Positions 1 through 7,454 of a stretch of DNA of 32,474 bases are shown here, one piece after another. A model generated the notes under the pieces. That model had not been told where the DNA came from. It ran no database searches and saw only the letters and a list, made by a program, of their open reading frames with translations. Positions within the stretch are counted from its first letter, which is position 1. Every line of letters starts with the position of its first letter. The stretch spans positions 9,725 to 42,198 of the forward strand of contig DILC01000055.1 of assembly GCA_002424865.1 (NCBI GenBank). The letters are read 5' to 3'. This stretch comes from Rhodocyclaceae bacterium UBA5602. Its GTDB lineage: Bacteria > Pseudomonadota > Gammaproteobacteria > Burkholderiales > Rhodocyclaceae. Both the position numbers and the translations under genes were made by a program.

Positions 1-407
1 GGATTTCGTCCAGCATGCCCATGGTGGCCATGTTGCGCATGCCGGGCGTCTTGCCAAATCGCGCCATGCGGGCTTCTGCCGTGGAGGCTGAATATTCGGC
101 ACGGGCAATCGCGCCAAAGTGTGCCTTGATGACACTGAGCCAGCCTGGGTCGGCATTTTCAAATATCTGGCTACGCTCAAGTGCTGCCTTGACTGAATAA
201 GCGCCAGCATCTTTTTCGCGCTGAATTTTTACATACTCAGGGTAGGTTTGTTTGTAGGGCTCATCGTAAGACTCCCACGCGGGCATGGGAATGCCCATGC
301 TGCCCGACATTTCGGCAGGAAACAGTTCGTCTTCCTGCACATAGGTAGGTGTCCACTTGACTGGTGCGGGCCAGGTCATACCAGTCCAGTTTGCCTAAAT
401 TTGCCAT
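1..407 (-). CDS. tmoA: Toluene monooxygenase-type diiron hydroxylase alpha subunit, 5' part only, with apparent frameshift
   Basis: This is the start of a second soluble diiron monooxygenase operon, directly downstream of dmpP. The expected product is the large hydroxylase subunit that oxidises an aromatic ring at a carboxylate-bridged di-iron centre. The ATG at 407 has a good ribosome site (AAGGAG) and opens with MANLGKLDWYDLARTSQ, which resembles the TmoA N-terminus. The rest of the homology (WTPTYVQEDELFPAEMSG, then ESYDEPYK, QREKDAGAYSVKAALER, GAIARAEYSAS and MATMGMLDE) is in another frame, so one extra base, or two missing, lies near 356. The first iron-ligand Glu (in AEYSAS) and the Asp-Glu of the DExRH motif are present before the window edge. 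An ATG at 379 would open the downstream frame without a shift but would lose the conserved DWYDLAR segment. Family assignment is strong; whether the gene works is uncertain. Confidence 0.8.
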
Positions 408-461
408 GGTTATTCTCCTTCAAGGGGTAAATATTGATGTACGGATATTGATGCCCGACAA

Positions 462-1520
462 TCAGATTTTTCTAAACAAGGGCGAGCGGACCTGCTGCGC
501 ATCTGCTGCCGAAATGAATTTTTCAAAGAAGATATCGTCTTCAAACAGGCGGCCTTGCATCAAGGCGTTAATACAGGCATCGATCATCAGCGGCGGGCCG
601 CACAGGTAGGCCTGGTTCCCTGCAAATCCGTCCGGGTAGGTTGCGGTGGCAGCATCATGAACATAGCCACGATATCCAACCCAGTCAGACCCGGCAGGCT
701 CGTTCGACAAGGCCGGGATATAGCGAAAATTTGGGTGCTTTGCCGCTAGTGCAACAAACTCATCGTGGTAGTACAACTCTGCCCGATTGCGCTGGCCGTA
801 AATGAGTGTGACAGGAAGATCCCAGCCTGTGTTGAGTAAATCCAGAATCATTGAGCGCGGGCTGGATAAACCGGAGCCACCGGCGATGAAAATGAGCGGT
901 TTACGTGCCGATTGATGGACAAAAAACCGTCCGTAAGGGCCTTTCGCCGTCACGCCAGCGCCGACTTTTAGCTCGTTATGTATGTAGCTTGTGCCTTCGC
1001 CACCGGCCACGATGCGCACATTGATTTCAATTTCCTGCGCAGTATCCGCGGGCGGATTGGCGAGCGAAAAGGCCCGCTCTATGCCTTTGCCGGGCACAAC
1101 AAACTGGATGTATTGCCCGGCTTGAAAATGCATGGGTTCATCGAGCTCGATGAATACGCCTTTGATGGTGGGCGTTAAATCCACGATGCGGCTGACCGTA
1201 CCAGCAAAGTCGCGCACGGGAATTTGTTCGGAGTCCGGGTCTTCTTCAATGTCTGCTTCGATGGTGACATCGCTCTGCAGTGTGGCGCAACAAGCGAGCG
1301 TCATGCCTTCGTCGCGTTCAAAATCCATCAAGGCAAAGGAGGATGCCTGGCCGTGATCGACTTCACCCGCGGTGACTTGAACCTTGCATGTACCGCATAA
1401 ACCGTGGCCGCAGGCGTTGGGAATGTAAATGCCAGCGCGCAAGGCCGCATCGAGGATGGTTTGTCCCTCTTCGATATCGAGCGTTGCGCCCATGGGTTCA
1501 ATGGTGAGTTCGTGAGTCAT
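462..1520 (-). CDS. dmpP: Phenol hydroxylase P5, FAD/[2Fe-2S] reductase component
   Basis: This is the electron-transfer component that passes electrons from NAD(P)H through FAD and a plant-type 2Fe-2S cluster to the diiron hydroxylase. At 352 residues it has the usual size. The N-terminal ferredoxin domain has cluster cysteines C37, C42 and C45 (CGHGLCGTC) and C77. The FAD domain has RAFSLANPP and GPYGRFF, and the nucleotide domain has GGSGLSSPRSM and CGPPLMIDACI, ending near a typical FFEKF. It follows dmpO by 86 bp and is the last gene of the set; 54 bp later comes the tmoA-like start. The codons for KVGAGVTA, just before GPYG, match the 24-bp dispersed repeat described separately, yet the peptide fits the family here. 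Confidence 0.95.
   Translation of the reverse strand: MTHELTIEPMGATLDIEEGQTILDAALRAGIYIPNACGHGLCGTCKVQVTAGEVDHGQASSFALMDFERDEGMTLACCATLQSDVTIEADIEEDPDSEQIPVRDFAGTVSRIVDLTPTIKGVFIELDEPMHFQAGQYIQFVVPGKGIERAFSLANPPADTAQEIEINVRIVAGGEGTSYIHNELKVGAGVTAKGPYGRFFVHQSARKPLIFIAGGSGLSSPRSMILDLLNTGWDLPVTLIYGQRNRAELYYHDEFVALAAKHPNFRYIPALSNEPAGSDWVGYRGYVHDAATATYPDGFAGNQAYLCGPPLMIDACINALMQGRLFEDDIFFEKFISAADAQQVRSPLFRKI
946..969 (+). repeat. Short copy of the dispersed repeat, inside dmpP
   Basis: This 24-bp block matches the short repeat form in dnaX at 23 of 24 positions, including the full shared 16-mer GCCAGCGCCGACTTTT. It is read on the minus strand as KVGAGVTA in the FAD domain of dmpP, the same frame as the KKVGA start of the long copies. 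Confidence 0.7.
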
Positions 1521-1606
1521 GGAATCCTTTGGTCCTTTGCTTAAAAGATGGATGCGGGATGCTCAAGTTGCCTTGGTCTGGCGGTGGGTCCGGGGGGCGC
1601 TGGAAA

Positions 1607-1966
1607 TTACAGCCCGATACTGTTCAAGCCATTGAGGCCAGGCGTGATGAACACCAGGTAGTCCTTATGTCCGACCTTGTTTTCCGCCAGTGACTTGTCA
1701 ATGTCTGGCTGCCAGGGCAGGTGATCTTTTTCCCATGTCACGGTGTTCCAGTCGATCTTTGCGGCATCCGGATGGAAGGCAATGGACGGGGCAATAAAGG
1801 TGGTGATGGCTTGCCGCAAGGTCATGCCTGGCGGCAGGGCGACGGCAAAGGGGGCAGCGACGAGGACGTGCCTGTCCCAGCAAAAGTTCACCAAAATGTT
1901 GCCATGGAAATTTTTGACCGCATCACGCGGGGCAAACTCATAGGGGCCTAATGCATTGACTGACAT
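1607..1966 (-). CDS. dmpO: Phenol hydroxylase P4 (gamma) subunit
   Basis: This is the small subunit of the (alpha-beta-gamma)2 phenol hydroxylase. The start is set at the ATG at 1966, preceded by AGGAG, which gives a 119-residue protein beginning MSVNALGPYEFAPRDAVKNF, the usual DmpO length and N-terminus. The longer open frame reaching back to 2191 runs into dmpN and has no family similarity in its added part. Recognisable stretches are NFCWDRHVLVAAPFA, FIAPSIAFHPDA and the C-terminal KDYLVFITPGLNGLNSIGL. A 76-bp gap to dmpN holds a strong hairpin just ahead of the ribosome site. Confidence 0.93.
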   Translation of the reverse strand: MSVNALGPYEFAPRDAVKNFHGNILVNFCWDRHVLVAAPFAVALPPGMTLRQAITTFIAPSIAFHPDAAKIDWNTVTWEKDHLPWQPDIDKSLAENKVGHKDYLVFITPGLNGLNSIGL

Positions 1967-1984
1967 TGTTTTTCTCCTGTTTTT

Positions 1985-2014
1985 GCTCCCTGCCTTTATC
2001 GGTGGGCAGGGAGC
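1985..2014 (-). promoter_or_regulatory. Intercistronic hairpin between dmpN and dmpO
   Basis: There is a perfect 10-bp inverted repeat, GCTCCCTGCC and GGCAGGGAGC, with a 10-nt loop. In the operon transcript it ends about 8 nt before the dmpO ribosome site and is followed by AAAAACAGGAG, not a U-run. It is therefore more likely an mRNA processing or stability element than a terminator. On the opposite strand it is followed by a T-rich stretch, but no gene there needs a terminator. Confidence 0.55.
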
Positions 2015-2042
2015 GCTTTGGTTTTTTAAATACTTGACGGCT

Positions 2043-3593
2043 TTAGTTGTGCCCTGCCTGGCCGCGCCACTTGGCGAAGTTCTGTTGGTCTTCCGAGCCT
2101 TCAAAGTCACCATTGTCGCGGCCCAGGTTGTAGTGGAAGTACTCCAGCACAGCTTTGAGCGGATCAAAATCCGGTGCGGTGGGATCGACATCCGGGTTAA
2201 AGCAATTGCCCTGATAAATCTGGTTTACCGGCAGCCAGCTTTGCACAAACTTTTCCGGCTCATTGCTGAAAATTTCCTGGCAGTGGCCGGAACAGAAAAC
2301 GTATTTTTCGCCTTCATGCACGGTCTCGCGATGCGAGATTTTGGTCGGGTCGCCAGGTTCGGTGAAACATAGCGGAATCTGGCAGGTGGTGCACAGCGCA
2401 GGCAGCGTGGTTTGATACACACGCCCGCCGCGGGCATGCTTGTCGCGCAGAAATTCCAGGCGGGGACGGTAGTATTTATCAAAGCTATCCGGATACTTGG
2501 CCGATAGCCAGTCCAGCTCTTCATTGGTGGGTGACCAGGTATGAAAGGCCGTAGCGCCGCCATATTCATAAAACAGCAGCCAGATTTGGTGTGATATATG
2601 ATTCTTGGCTTCACAAGCATCAGCCCAGCCTTTGGGCGGACGTATGCCGTAGCGCGCCAGGTCGCGGAACAGGGCGCCGCCATTTTCTTCCGCGTAAATT
2701 TCCCAGGCTTCCTTCCAGCTCATCACGCGCTTGGGCAGCATGTAATCCATCATCATGCCAACGAGGGCGAGCACCTTGCTGCCGCGCCAGAACCATTTGT
2801 CAATCCAGCCTTGCACGATCGGCACGTTGGCCGGGTCTTGTTCGAGCAGGAATTTGATGGCCTCAATGCCCAGCGTCATGTGGCGTGATTCGTCCGATTG
2901 CGCGGAAAAGCCGAAAGTCACCGTGCTCATGTCGCCGTTGTAGGCAGCGCCCGACATGAAGGGGACGAATAAAAGATTGGTCAATACATATTCAAACGAG
3001 AAGCTGATCGCAATCAGGAACTCGAAGGGGCCGGCGCTGAGTGCGTCTTCGCCAAACGATTTGGGTACGGATAAATACCAGACGCGATCCCACATGTGGC
3101 GCTGGCTGTGAAAGCCGTTGTAATACTTGTTGTAATTGGAAATCGAGTGTGTTTGCGTCTGGTAATGGCGTAGCTCATCCACCGCCTGCATCTGGCAGGC
3201 AATGCGGGATGCTTCACCACGGAAATGACGGCCTGCCCGCGCAAAGCCCTGCACGACGTAGTTTTCCAGGGGACTGACCCCTTGCCAAAAGAGCTTGATG
3301 GCACTCAAGTAGCGCGCGTCGGTAATGTTGAGGTGACCATTGTTTTGCGCAAAGGCTTCAATCACGGCGTAGAGCTTTCGGTCTTTTTCTCCCTGATATT
3401 TCCAGTAGGCATCCATCGTCAGGCGGAAGGGATCCACCCACTTGTCCCAATCATGAATCTTGATGCCTTCGTATTTATCGTACGGAAATACGGCTTCAGC
3501 GGGCTGATAAGTCGGCTCCCAGCCCAGGCCGCGCGTCATGTGGGCGTAGCGTTCTTTGATACCGAGTTTTTTCTTGCTGACGTTCATGTCCAT
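2043..3593 (-). CDS. dmpN: Phenol hydroxylase P3, diiron alpha subunit
   Basis: This is the catalytic large subunit that hydroxylates phenol to catechol. It has 516 residues, and the expected iron ligands are all visible: E110, E140 and H143 (DELRH), then E201, E235 and H238 (DESRH). Their spacing matches that of the toluene monooxygenases. The C-terminal third has a YHS-like metal-binding segment with CTTC and FCSGHC, typical of the DmpN branch, and the WLPVNQIYQGNC stretch. The start at 3593 is preceded by AGAGGAAAAC. It lies between a candidate 43-codon ORF and dmpO. Sequence closeness to DmpN indicates the multicomponent phenol hydroxylase group; the exact substrate range (phenol, cresols, benzene, toluene) cannot be read from sequence. 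Confidence 0.96.
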   Translation of the reverse strand: MDMNVSKKKLGIKERYAHMTRGLGWEPTYQPAEAVFPYDKYEGIKIHDWDKWVDPFRLTMDAYWKYQGEKDRKLYAVIEAFAQNNGHLNITDARYLSAIKLFWQGVSPLENYVVQGFARAGRHFRGEASRIACQMQAVDELRHYQTQTHSISNYNKYYNGFHSQRHMWDRVWYLSVPKSFGEDALSAGPFEFLIAISFSFEYVLTNLLFVPFMSGAAYNGDMSTVTFGFSAQSDESRHMTLGIEAIKFLLEQDPANVPIVQGWIDKWFWRGSKVLALVGMMMDYMLPKRVMSWKEAWEIYAEENGGALFRDLARYGIRPPKGWADACEAKNHISHQIWLLFYEYGGATAFHTWSPTNEELDWLSAKYPDSFDKYYRPRLEFLRDKHARGGRVYQTTLPALCTTCQIPLCFTEPGDPTKISHRETVHEGEKYVFCSGHCQEIFSNEPEKFVQSWLPVNQIYQGNCFNPDVDPTAPDFDPLKAVLEYFHYNLGRDNGDFEGSEDQQNFAKWRGQAGHN

Positions 3594-3608
3594 GTTGTTT
3601 TCCTCTTG

Positions 3609-3740
3609 TTAGTAACAGTACCGTGAAACCATGTAATCTGCGCGCCACTTCAATTGACGGGCGTAGCGGGCGGCGGTGACTTCCTCCGGGAAGGACGGGC
3701 GGGGGCGGGGCTTTATGCCGCCTTTGGCGTGTTTCATCAT
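3609..3740 (-). CDS. Candidate 43-residue basic protein between dmpM and dmpN
   Basis: An ATG at 3740 (a second ATG follows at once) opens a 43-codon frame that fills the otherwise unusually long 175-bp gap between dmpM and dmpN. It begins 28 bp after the dmpM stop and ends 15 bp before the dmpN start. The product is rich in Arg, Lys, Tyr and Pro and includes KPRPRPSFPEEVTAARYARQ and ends in WRADYMVSRYCY, which reads like real protein, not random frame. No strong ribosome site precedes it, so translation would rely on coupling to dmpM. I do not recognise a family and propose no function. Confidence 0.45.
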   Translation of the reverse strand: MMKHAKGGIKPRPRPSFPEEVTAARYARQLKWRADYMVSRYCY

Positions 3741-3768
3741 CGACGGGTGGTCGTTCGGGCCAGGGGCG

Positions 3769-4038
3769 TCAGTTATTCCATGCAACGGTCAGGTAGTCGT
3801 CTTCTTCATCAATGTGACCGCTAATCGAAATCAGGTTGATATGCAGTTGTTGAATATCAAAAGGCTGGCCGGTGAGCGCTTCTACTGTGCTGCGGTTAAG
3901 CGTCAAGCTGCCTTCGGCTTCAACGCGCACCATGGCGGGGGACTCTTGAACGACAGCATTGGGGTTGTCTTGCACAAGCGCTTCAACAATGGGCCGCGCC
4001 TCTTCATTCGCCTGAACAATAATAAAAACCTTGGACAT
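3769..4038 (-). CDS. dmpM: Phenol hydroxylase P2, activator/coupling protein
   Basis: This is the cofactor-less effector protein that binds the hydroxylase and couples electron input to oxygen activation. It has 89 residues, the family norm, starting MSKVFIIVQANEEARPIVEAL with a ribosome site (GGAGAG) close by. The typical MmoB/DmpM features are the N-terminal beta strand, the central VVQESPAMVRVEAEGSL and the C-terminal HINLISISGHIDEEDDYLTV. It starts 13 bp after dmpL, consistent with translational coupling. Confidence 0.95.
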   Translation of the reverse strand: MSKVFIIVQANEEARPIVEALVQDNPNAVVQESPAMVRVEAEGSLTLNRSTVEALTGQPFDIQQLHINLISISGHIDEEDDYLTVAWNN

Positions 4039-4051
4039 GCAATCTCTCCTT

Positions 4052-5047
4052 TTAAACCGTCATGCCAAGCTTCTTGGCGCGGGCGTTGAATTGCTCGACG
4101 ACTTCATCAAGCATGGTTTGCTGGTGATCACCAAAGGCCATGGCGGCAATGGGGGTGAGCGCGGCTATCGTGCGGTTGCGCCATTGGGTGGTCCATTGTG
4201 TGATGAGCGCCTTGTTGTGTTCCGATTCAGCCACCACGACTTTAATTACGCCATCGACCCATTTGCTGCTTTGGCCGAACCACAGCGGCATGAATGACGT
4301 CATCATGGCAATGGCGCTGCCGCCGCGTGAGGTCAAGGTGTCATCGACAAAACGGTCGTAAATCAGCGGGTAGAGCAACCCGTCGATGACAAAATTTTGC
4401 GCGACAAAAATTTCCATGAAATCCCGGATCACAAAAGTGTCCTCGGTCATGTGGCGCAGGGGCTGCCAGGCGGGGCTGTCCATCCATTGCTTTTTGGCCG
4501 TGTCAAGTATTTCCGGCTCATCCAGAATGAGCCCTAACCGCGTGAGATATTGCGCTATGCCCAAGTTGTCCATGGCCTGCATGATGGCCGGGGAGATCAG
4601 CACTTCAGAAAAGGCGCGCGAGCAAAACTCATTGTTGTTCATGTTTGCGCCCCAGGCGGCATGGCGTAGCGGGATCAATACATCCACAGCGAGCTTTTTC
4701 ACATCCGGCGGCAAGCTCAAATGCAGGCGCCGCGATTCGACGAAATCAAAATTTGCCTCCTGCGTTTCCTGTTCCTTGGCGCGCTGGATTGTCCAGGAAG
4801 AATAGTAGAGCTGACGAGGGTCGCGCAGGTCGTACCACTCGCGCATTTGAATGGCGCTGCGGCGCGGATCGAAAAGCTCGAACTCTGGCTCCCACGTTGG
4901 CCGGTAGTGCATATGGGCAGTTGCCTGGTTGCCCAAGGTGGCTTCCTGGTAGCGCGAAGCGGGCTTATCCCCGCCGATGAGTTCTGCCACGTTGGTGAAG
5001 GTATTGCGCAACGGTTTTATTTCTACCGCTTTGATTTCTACTGACAT
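4052..5047 (-). CDS. dmpL: Phenol hydroxylase P1, beta subunit
   Basis: This is the beta subunit of the hydroxylase, a ferritin-fold relative of the alpha chain that lacks the iron site and is structural. It has 331 residues, equal to DmpL. Characteristic stretches are the N-terminal IKPLRNTFTNVAELIGGDKPASRYQEA, read here in parts, the WEPEFELFDP region, and RLHLSLPPDVKKLA followed by LIPLRHAAWGANMNN. A ribosome site (GGAGG) precedes the ATG at 5047. The 112-bp spacer to dmpK holds nothing I can identify. Confidence 0.95.
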   Translation of the reverse strand: MSVEIKAVEIKPLRNTFTNVAELIGGDKPASRYQEATLGNQATAHMHYRPTWEPEFELFDPRRSAIQMREWYDLRDPRQLYYSSWTIQRAKEQETQEANFDFVESRRLHLSLPPDVKKLAVDVLIPLRHAAWGANMNNNEFCSRAFSEVLISPAIMQAMDNLGIAQYLTRLGLILDEPEILDTAKKQWMDSPAWQPLRHMTEDTFVIRDFMEIFVAQNFVIDGLLYPLIYDRFVDDTLTSRGGSAIAMMTSFMPLWFGQSSKWVDGVIKVVVAESEHNKALITQWTTQWRNRTIAALTPIAAMAFGDHQQTMLDEVVEQFNARAKKLGMTV

Positions 5048-5159
5048 GCTGCCCTCCGGTAAAAGTTGAAAACTATTTTTAAGGCTTTCTATGGCTCAAT
5101 GATTCAATCGCTGCGAGTGGATCCTGAGGTTTGCTGCGGGGTTGTTGCGGGTGGGTGAT

Positions 5160-5441
5160 TCAGGGGTCCATGTCATCCTCAAGGTGCTTGTGGACATCAT
5201 GGCCTTGCGCGACATCACGCAAAGTCCAATCAAAAGCATGGCGGCTTGCCTGTGCCCCTTCGGGCAAAAAAATCACTTTGTTCTCCTCGCAAAATGCTTG
5301 GAAATCCTTTTCCTTGAGCATTAATTCCGCGAAGTATTCGGTGTGGCCGATGGCAAACTGAAACTCGATAAACCCATCTGCCCGCCGGTGGATGACGCGC
5401 ACATAGCGTTTGGCAATGTCCGGATTTGCAGCAATTGACAC
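5160..5441 (-). CDS. dmpK: Phenol hydroxylase P0, assembly protein
   Basis: This is the first gene of the operon. DmpK-type proteins help assemble the active diiron hydroxylase and are not needed for catalysis itself. The product has 93 residues, the usual length, with KRYVRVIHRRADGFIEFQFA and GHTEYFAELMLKEKDFQAFC. The start is a GTG at 5441 with a very strong ribosome site, GGAGGAG, five bases ahead. The sigma-54 promoter lies about 45 bp further upstream, giving a leader of roughly 34 nt. Confidence 0.9.
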   Translation of the reverse strand: MSIAANPDIAKRYVRVIHRRADGFIEFQFAIGHTEYFAELMLKEKDFQAFCEENKVIFLPEGAQASRHAFDWTLRDVAQGHDVHKHLEDDMDP

Positions 5442-5485
5442 AGTGGCTCCTCCAATGCATTTCTAGTTATCTTTCCTGTCTTATG

Positions 5486-5502
5486 AGCAGCTTGTGTGCC
5501 AA
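5486..5502 (-). promoter_or_regulatory. Sigma-54 (-24/-12) promoter of the phenol hydroxylase operon
   Basis: On the minus strand the sequence reads TTGGCAC-ACAAG-CTGCT. The GG (-25/-24) and GC (-13/-12) are exactly ten bases apart, as RpoN requires. The predicted start is near 5475, about 34 nt before the dmpK GTG. The divergent neighbour encodes a sigma-54 activator, which supports the call. Confidence 0.85.
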
Positions 5503-5607
5503 TTCATATTGATGCAGCGCGGTATTTTTATTTGTTGCTGACGCTGGGGTGCCAATAGGGGATCAAGGAAATTTGTTGCATTGCGATAAATTTTCATCAT
5601 AAAAATC

Positions 5608-5619
5608 ATCAAAATTGAT
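5608..5619. promoter_or_regulatory. Possible upstream activator site for the DmpR-type regulator
   Basis: ATCAA-AA-TTGAT is a perfect inverted repeat in an AT-rich stretch. It is about 133-144 bp upstream of the predicted operon start, within the range where DmpR/XylR proteins bind sites built from TTGAT/ATCAA arms. A second clear site was not found, which weakens the call, since these regulators usually use two. Confidence 0.45.
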
Positions 5620-5675
5620 TGTTAATAATTTATAAAAGACATAAATTATTGATTATTTAATTCTGCAAACCAGCC

Positions 5676-7448
5676 ATGAAACATCTCTCGTTAGCCAAAC
5701 TTGATCGTTCGGCGCAAAACCAGCTTCCGGGTTTTGATGACCTGATCGCGCGTTTGCAACTCTCGCCTGAGTCTGGCCAGATCTGGCTGGGTGGCAAGCG
5801 CATGTTCATGTTGCACTTGTCCGCCTTTGGCGCGTTGCGGCGCGAGCTGATTGAAAGCTTAGGCGTTGATCAGGCGCGGGGCTTGCTCACCCGCATGGGT
5901 TATCTGGCAGGCAGCAAGGATGCTGAATTGGTGAATACCTTGCGCAAGGACGGCAGCGTGTATGACGCCTTCGTGATTGGCCCGCAGTTGCATGCCATGC
6001 AAGGCGTGGTGCGCGTGGAGCCTGTCGTGGTCGACGTGGATGTTGCGCAAGGGCGCTTTTACACCGAGTTTTTATGGTGGGGATCGGTGGAGGATGAAGC
6101 CCACATTGCGGATTACGGCTTGGCGGCGGAGCCTGTATGCTGGATGCAAATTGGTTATGCATCCGGGTTTAGCAGCGCATTTTTTGGCCGGCGCGTGATT
6201 TATCGGGAAGTGGAATGCGCGGCGATGGGGTTTGAGGCTTGCCGCATTATCGGCAAGCCTCTCACCGAGTGGGATAACGTGCAAGAGGATTTGCGCTATT
6301 TTGATGCGCAGCCTTTTGCGAATCGAAAAATCATCAGCTTGAGTTCACTAAACCCCATCAGCCATTCAGCTGCACAACTGCAGGACGAGGTGCCAGCGGC
6401 AGCTGCGCTGCAAAAGTCGCGCTTTAAGGGGCGTCAGTTAATTGGCGTTTCTGCCGCATTTAACAGCGTGTGCCACATGATCGACCGCGTGGCAGATACG
6501 ACAGCCCCCGTATTATTGCTGGGCGAGACAGGGGTGGGCAAGGAAATTTTTGCGCAAACGCTGCATTCCGTCAGCCCGCGGGCAGACAAGCCATTGATTG
6601 CCATTAACTGCGCGGCGATTCCTGAATCCTTGATTGAAACCGATTTGTTTGGCGTTGAAAAGGGTGCGTTTACCGGCGCCACCGTGTCGCGCCCGGGGCG
6701 CTTTGAGTTGGCGGATACCGGGTCTTTGTTTTTGGATGAGATTGCGTGCCTGAGCCTGGCTGCGCAAGGGAAGTTGCTGCGCGTGTTGCAAGAAGGGGAG
6801 GTCGAGCGCGTGGGCGGGACGAAATCCCGCCATCTGGATGTGCGCATTATTGCGGCAAGCAATATCGATCTGGAAGCCGCGGTGGACAAAGGCAGCTTTC
6901 GGCAGGATTTGCTCTTTCGGCTGAATATCTTCCCGATTGCGATTCCCCCGTTGCGCGAGCGCCGCGAGGATATTCCGGTTCTGGCGGATTATTTTTTACG
7001 CCGTTATTGCGCTATCCATAAGCGGCATCGCACCGGTTTTACCGAGCGGGCGCTGGATGCATTGATGCTGTATGAATGGCCGGGCAATGTGCGTGAAGTC
7101 GAAAATGTGGTCGAGCGCGCGATTATTTTGTCTGCCGAAGGCGGTGCGATGGATGTGGGGCATTTGCCTGTGGCCTTGATTGCGGGCGCAGGTGCCTCGC
7201 GTTTGCCGACAAGCACGTATGGCAGGCTGGCTGCAGGAGTCGCCTCGCCGGGAATGGACGTGCCGTTTGCAAGACGCCATGCCGTGGATTCTGCGGGGAA
7301 AATGACGGCCGCTGCTTTGCAGGCGGCATTAACCCAGCATCGGGGTAATTTGTCAGCCGTGGCCCGGGCATTGGGCATCACCCGTGCGCGCGTGGCGTAT
7401 CAGGCAAAGAAGCTGGGTATGGACGCGATCTTGCGCGGCAGGACATGA
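5676..7448 (+). CDS. dmpR: Phenol-sensing sigma-54-dependent transcriptional activator (DmpR/MopR type)
   Basis: This regulator binds a phenolic effector and then drives sigma-54 transcription of the divergent operon. The N-terminal sensor (about 1-230, XylR_N plus V4R) keeps the residues known from the MopR phenol pocket at the same numbers: F99, H106, W134 and Y176. It also keeps the zinc ligands C155, E178, C181 and C189. The AAA+ domain has Walker A GETGVGKE (283-290), the sigma-54 contact loop GAFTGA (330-335) and Walker B LFLDEI (351-356). A Fis-type helix-turn-helix (LSAVARALGITRARVAYQAKK) closes the protein. At 590 residues it is somewhat longer than DmpR (563), mainly in a loose linker around 503-545 between the AAA+ and DNA-binding domains. 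Phenol sensing is inferred from the pocket, not shown. Confidence 0.95.
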   Translation: MKHLSLAKLDRSAQNQLPGFDDLIARLQLSPESGQIWLGGKRMFMLHLSAFGALRRELIESLGVDQARGLLTRMGYLAGSKDAELVNTLRKDGSVYDAFVIGPQLHAMQGVVRVEPVVVDVDVAQGRFYTEFLWWGSVEDEAHIADYGLAAEPVCWMQIGYASGFSSAFFGRRVIYREVECAAMGFEACRIIGKPLTEWDNVQEDLRYFDAQPFANRKIISLSSLNPISHSAAQLQDEVPAAAALQKSRFKGRQLIGVSAAFNSVCHMIDRVADTTAPVLLLGETGVGKEIFAQTLHSVSPRADKPLIAINCAAIPESLIETDLFGVEKGAFTGATVSRPGRFELADTGSLFLDEIACLSLAAQGKLLRVLQEGEVERVGGTKSRHLDVRIIAASNIDLEAAVDKGSFRQDLLFRLNIFPIAIPPLRERREDIPVLADYFLRRYCAIHKRHRTGFTERALDALMLYEWPGNVREVENVVERAIILSAEGGAMDVGHLPVALIAGAGASRLPTSTYGRLAAGVASPGMDVPFARRHAVDSAGKMTAAALQAALTQHRGNLSAVARALGITRARVAYQAKKLGMDAILRGRT

Positions 7449-7454
7449 TTTGCA

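Noticed and set aside
1607..2191. A 194-codon frame extending dmpO into dmpN
   Set aside because: The extra 75 residues have no family similarity, while the ATG at 1966 has a good ribosome site and gives the normal length.
5048..5159. Possible small gene in the dmpK-dmpL gap
   Set aside because: The coding-strand frames are soon closed by stops and no start with a ribosome site is present.
5539..5555. A second TTGGCAC on the minus strand upstream of dmpK
   Set aside because: The GC required ten bases after GG is missing (TC instead), so it is not a usable -24/-12 promoter.
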